Shown here one piece after another: positions 50,943 to 54,283 of a DNA stretch of 54,283 nucleotides. This DNA is from Sulfurimonas sp. (GTDB taxonomy: Bacteria; Campylobacterota; Campylobacteria; Campylobacterales; Sulfurimonadaceae): the NCBI RefSeq assembly GCF_023228785.1, contig NZ_JALOAN010000015.1, positions 1 to 54,283 on the forward strand, given 5' to 3'. Each line of letters starts with the position of its first letter. The stretch's first letter is position 1. The notes under the pieces were generated by a model that was given only the letters and a program-made list of their open reading frames with translations, was not told the origin of the DNA and made no database searches. The position numbers and the translations under genes were made by a program.

Positions 50943-52814
50943 ATGTCTCAAAAAAATTTTAAAAAACTCTTTACAATATATTTTATTATATTTGGAACTT
51001 TAATCTCTATTTTTAGTGGAATCATTGCTTATAACATTCAACTAAACAGTTTTAAAGATGAGCTAGATTCTAAAGCAGATGAAATTATGATTATAAAGAA
51101 GTTTCTTATACTAAAAGAAGAAGTTGATAATCTCGATAACATCGTAAAGAGTCTCTCAAATAGCACTACATTAAGAGAATTTGTTAAGCATAAAGACATA
51201 GATGAGCTCTTAAGAGTTGAAGATATGTTCTTAACTATCACAAATATGAACAGAGATGTTATGCAGTTAAGATATATAGATAAAAATGGAATGGAAATTA
51301 TCAGAATAAACAAACGTAATCGCTCTGATGAAGCGATTTTGATAGCTAGAGATAAACTTCAAAATAAAGCTAGTAGGGATTACTTTCAAATTGTATCTGC
51401 GATGAAAGATAAAAAAGTTTGGTACTCTAAGTTTGACTTAAATATTGAGCATGGGAAAGTAGAGATACCGTACAAACCAACCATAAGAATTGCCATACCG
51501 CTTTTTGATGACTCTCAAAGGTTTGAGGGGATGCTAATGGTAAATCTGCTTACAAAAAATCTACTTGACTCTATTAGCAACTCTTCAACTTTTGAACATT
51601 TTATAGTAGATAAAGATGGAAACTATATAGTTCATCCAGATAGTAGATACTCTTTTAATAAATATACAGGAGTCCGAAGAACAATTACAAAAGACTTTCC
51701 CAAAAATGCTTCAAATATACTTTCAAAACAAGAATCATTTAATAATAGCTATGTATATAAACTAAACGATATTATAAAAAATGAAGATGAAGCACTCTTG
51801 ATACTTAAACCTAAAAAAGAGTATCAAGAACAATTTTTAAAAGATAGAATACTCTCTACGGTTTATATTATTCTACTGAGCATGTTAGCGAGTATTTTTA
51901 TGGCTTTTTTTGCTTCAAAAAAACCATCAGAACTACAGAGGGCTCTCTTCCTAGCACACAGAGAGTTAAAAAGATTTGCGTCTATTTTAGATAAGTATGT
52001 AGTTAGTGCAAGAGTTAAAAGAGATAGCACTATAGCTGAAGTTAGTAGTGCTTTTGAAGTTGCAAGTGGCTACTCAAAAGAAGAACTTGTTGGACAACCT
52101 ATGAACATTATAAGGCATGAAGATACTCCTCTATTACTCTACACTGAGCTTTGGAAGAATGTGTTAAGTGATAAAGCTTGGGATGGAGAGATTAAAAACA
52201 AAAAGAAAGATGGAACAGAATTTTGGTTAGAGCAACACATCGTGGCTGTTAAGGACGAGCAAGGAGAAGTAGAATCATTTTTATCAGTTAGCCAAGATAT
52301 TACACTTAAAAAAGAGTTAGAAATCTTATCTTCCATAGATAAGCTAACAGGCATTTTAAACAGAAGAAAGCTTGATGAGTTTTTAGATTATGAAGTAGAA
52401 ATAGCAAAAAGACATAAACATGACTTATCATTAATTATAGTTGATATAGATCATTTTAAAGATGTAAATGATACTCATGGGCATCAGGTTGGAGATTTAG
52501 TATTGTTTGAAATTACTAAAATGATAACAAATCTTGTTAGAAAATCTGACATTTTTGGAAGATTTGGAGGCGAAGAGTTTTTAATAATCTGCCCACACAC
52601 AACACAAGAAGAGGCTTTTGTTTTATCTCAAAAGTTAAAAGAGGAAGTCTCAAGCTACCATTTTAACAAAGTTGGCTATAAAACTATAAGCTTAGGAATC
52701 GCACAATTAACAGATGATGATGACGCGCAAAGTCTCGTTAAAAAAGCGGATATAGCACTATATGAAGCTAAAAATACTGGAAGAGATAAGGCTGTTATAT
52801 ATAGTATTTCATAA
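50943..52814 (+). CDS. Cache-PAS-GGDEF diguanylate cyclase
   Basis: The 623-residue inner-membrane protein has membrane helices at about 10-30 and 300-324 bounding a periplasmic sensor that looks like a double Cache domain (MQLRYIDKNGMEIIRI, FEGMLMVNLLTKNLL). A PAS domain follows (about 345-455), then GGDEF with FGRFGGEEFLIICP near 545 and the RxxD inhibitory site RKSD. It should make c-di-GMP in response to a periplasmic ligand. It stands alone; AAGAAGGGATC precedes the ATG. Confidence 0.92.
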   Translation: MSQKNFKKLFTIYFIIFGTLISIFSGIIAYNIQLNSFKDELDSKADEIMIIKKFLILKEEVDNLDNIVKSLSNSTTLREFVKHKDIDELLRVEDMFLTITNMNRDVMQLRYIDKNGMEIIRINKRNRSDEAILIARDKLQNKASRDYFQIVSAMKDKKVWYSKFDLNIEHGKVEIPYKPTIRIAIPLFDDSQRFEGMLMVNLLTKNLLDSISNSSTFEHFIVDKDGNYIVHPDSRYSFNKYTGVRRTITKDFPKNASNILSKQESFNNSYVYKLNDIIKNEDEALLILKPKKEYQEQFLKDRILSTVYIILLSMLASIFMAFFASKKPSELQRALFLAHRELKRFASILDKYVVSARVKRDSTIAEVSSAFEVASGYSKEELVGQPMNIIRHEDTPLLLYTELWKNVLSDKAWDGEIKNKKKDGTEFWLEQHIVAVKDEQGEVESFLSVSQDITLKKELEILSSIDKLTGILNRRKLDEFLDYEVEIAKRHKHDLSLIIVDIDHFKDVNDTHGHQVGDLVLFEITKMITNLVRKSDIFGRFGGEEFLIICPHTTQEEAFVLSQKLKEEVSSYHFNKVGYKTISLGIAQLTDDDDAQSLVKKADIALYEAKNTGRDKAVIYSIS

Positions 52815-52913
52815 ACAAAACTTGTAAAATATATTTGGAGTTGATAGGTGTCAAGCTTACGTTTTTAAAATCATACTAAAATTGTCTTATTTAGAAATAA
52901 GTAGGATAATATT

Positions 52914-54056
52914 ATGAAATCACTCTTCTTAAGAATGCGCTTTGTCCATATTAGTGCATTTATTCTTTTACCTATCAACGCATTTTTCTTTACCCAGAGT
53001 ATTGTTGGAGCCACAGTTCAGTATATAATTGCCGTCATTTTAATCATCCATGACATTGATGAGAAAAAATGGGGAGTTGATCTTAGTCGCAAAATAAATA
53101 GCTCTTTAGAATCTATGGATCTCTCAAAAGAGATAGATATAGATACTCGTTTTAATTCTGAATCTTCAACTATGTTAAACGCAGTTATGTTTTTTAAAAA
53201 TAAAATAAAAACTGCAATTTTTGGATTTCAAGAGCAATCAAAAACACATGATGAAATCTCTTCAAAACTTCAAGATATTGTCTCTTTTTTAAATGCACAA
53301 ACTCAAAAAGAGAGAAAAATAATAGAAGCGAGTACAAAAAATGTAAACAATATGAGTCTAATTTTTGAAGATATAAATGAGAGTGCACAACTAAGTAAAG
53401 AGGAGATGCAACAGATTGATAGTTATCTAGGAGATACCCAAATAAATATAATATCTCTTGGACAAAAGATACAAAGTAGTGTGGAAAAAGAGACTTATCT
53501 ATCTTGTGAGTTAAATCGGCTTAGTGCAGATGCACATAAAACAAAAAATGTTCTTAGTGTTATCGATGATATAGCTGATCAAACAAATCTTCTAGCACTT
53601 AATGCCGCGATTGAAGCAGCCCGTGCAGGAGAACATGGGAGAGGCTTTGCTGTAGTTGCAGATGAAGTAAGAATATTGGCTGAAAAAACTCAAACAAGCT
53701 TAGGTGAAATAAACATAATTATAACTGCCGTTGTACATTCAATTGAAGAGATAAGTATTCAAATGAATAACAATGCAAAAGAGATTTGTGAACTAGAAAA
53801 TGTATCTAGTTCAGCAAATGAAGTTATAAAAAAGCTCATCACGGTTTCTGGTAAAAATATAAAGTTATCAAATAACATAGCTAAAAAATCTTTAGAAGTA
53901 AAAGAAGAAACTAAAGAAGTTATGGAGTCGTCTAAGCAGATTGAAATTATCTTTAATGAGAACTCTCAACAAATAGAAGAAGTAAGAAAAATCGCAAATA
54001 CACTTCAAAGTTGGGGTATTAGTTTAAGAGAAAAACTAAATGAATTTAAAATTTGA
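52914..54056 (+). CDS. Methyl-accepting chemotaxis protein without periplasmic sensor domain
   Basis: The 380-residue protein has two closely spaced membrane helices (about 9-28 and 32-46), a short linker, and a long coiled coil containing the conserved hairpin DIADQTNLLALNAAIEAARAGEHGRGFAVVADEVR. The few residues between the helices leave no room for a sensor, so it may read membrane state or a partner protein. No cheB/cheR-type C-terminal pentapeptide is seen. TAGGATAATATT precedes the ATG. Confidence 0.92.
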   Translation: MKSLFLRMRFVHISAFILLPINAFFFTQSIVGATVQYIIAVILIIHDIDEKKWGVDLSRKINSSLESMDLSKEIDIDTRFNSESSTMLNAVMFFKNKIKTAIFGFQEQSKTHDEISSKLQDIVSFLNAQTQKERKIIEASTKNVNNMSLIFEDINESAQLSKEEMQQIDSYLGDTQINIISLGQKIQSSVEKETYLSCELNRLSADAHKTKNVLSVIDDIADQTNLLALNAAIEAARAGEHGRGFAVVADEVRILAEKTQTSLGEINIIITAVVHSIEEISIQMNNNAKEICELENVSSSANEVIKKLITVSGKNIKLSNNIAKKSLEVKEETKEVMESSKQIEIIFNENSQQIEEVRKIANTLQSWGISLREKLNEFKI

Positions 54057-54154
54057 AAAAGATAAACCACAACAAAACAGATAGAAAATTTTATATAGTT
54101 TAGAATTACATTTAATTATCTATGTGCTACAATATTACAATACCAAGAAAAGGA

Positions 54155-54186
54155 GTGAGAGTGTAAAATAAACTGTGTAAACCCAC
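54155..54186. repeat. Probable terminal inverted repeat of an IS256-family element
   Basis: The stretch GTGAGAGTGTAAAATAAACT and the following GTGTAAACCC resembles IS256-family ends, which usually carry a GTGTAAAA-type motif. It lies 15 bp beyond the transposase stop codon, the usual position. The other end is outside the window, so the repeat cannot be confirmed. Confidence 0.5.
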
Positions 54187-54200
54187 CTTCTATCTCTAAA

Positions 54201-54283
54201 TTACTTAGTGTATTTTGACACAATTTCGCTGAAAAAGATACTAAGTTGAGGATAAATCTCATACCAATTTCTAATGCTGTTAG
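54201..54283 (-). mobile_element. IS256-family transposase, C-terminal end (cut by window edge)
   Basis: The last 26 codons are visible on the minus strand: NSIRNWYEIYPQLSIFFSEI and six more residues before TAA. This matches the conserved IS256/mutator transposase ending (xxxRNWxxIxxQLxIxF). A terminal repeat follows at once. Whether the element is intact cannot be seen. Confidence 0.75.

Overview
The window looks like chromosomal DNA of a Campylobacterota (epsilonproteobacterial) species, most likely a free-living Sulfurimonas- or Arcobacter-type organism. Three things point there. Two gene blocks follow the order I recall from Campylobacter jejuni: gyrA-flgP-flgQ-flgR-asd, and fabZ-lpxA-clpX-mreB-mreC near carB. 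The futalosine menaquinone gene mqnE is present. The DNA is AT-rich and crowded with c-di-GMP, two-component and chemotaxis genes. The genus is inference.

Layout. 1-2352 is a minus-strand integron-type cassette array: a cut-off higB toxin, a TerB-N-domain protein and a DUF4062 protein, separated by two attC sites (147-217 and 1285-1353). The R boxes of the middle cassette fit each other exactly as integron recombination predicts, which makes this the strongest unusual signal here. No integrase or attI is visible. 2623-9839 is a plus-strand operon: an AI-2 kinase (LsrK) homologue, metK, a class II aldolase fused to a decayed dehydrogenase domain, mqnE, a glycosyltransferase and a periplasmic DNA ligase. 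Its first genes suggest handling of SAM-derived C5 by-products. 9863-10065 is a small palindromic repeat element with seven 21-bp tandem units. 10113-13394 holds pgi, a pglF-like dehydratase and comEA.

13446-26424 is on the minus strand: a four-gene overlapping operon behind carB (YrdC-like protein, membrane protein, UPF0323 lipoprotein, glutathionylspermidine-synthase-like enzyme), carB, mipA-mreC-mreB (mreB transcribed first), clpX, lpxA, fabZ, queH (with an apparent ATC start) and a cyclophilin gene. 26531-32194 has a two-component pair, a small metal-binding protein, a CopD-like membrane protein and a PAS-GGDEF-EAL protein. Two identical tRNA-Asn genes follow. 32610-40879 (minus) has a radical SAM enzyme, hemE, a YqhA protein, asd, flgR-flgQ-flgP and gyrA.

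41205-54056 has glnB, a patatin lipase, a yeast-type cytosine deaminase, a GGDEF response regulator with a 1233-residue hybrid kinase, gdhA, an OmpR-type regulator, thiS facing acpS, a Cache-PAS-GGDEF protein and a small chemotaxis receptor. The window ends in the 3' end of an IS256-family transposase.

Functional threads are nitrogen control (glnB, gdhA), cell shape and envelope (mreBC, mipA, lpxA, fabZ), flagellar sigma-54 control (flgR, flgP, flgQ) and c-di-GMP signalling (three proteins). The two mobile edges, cassettes on the left and IS256 on the right, bracket an otherwise conserved core.
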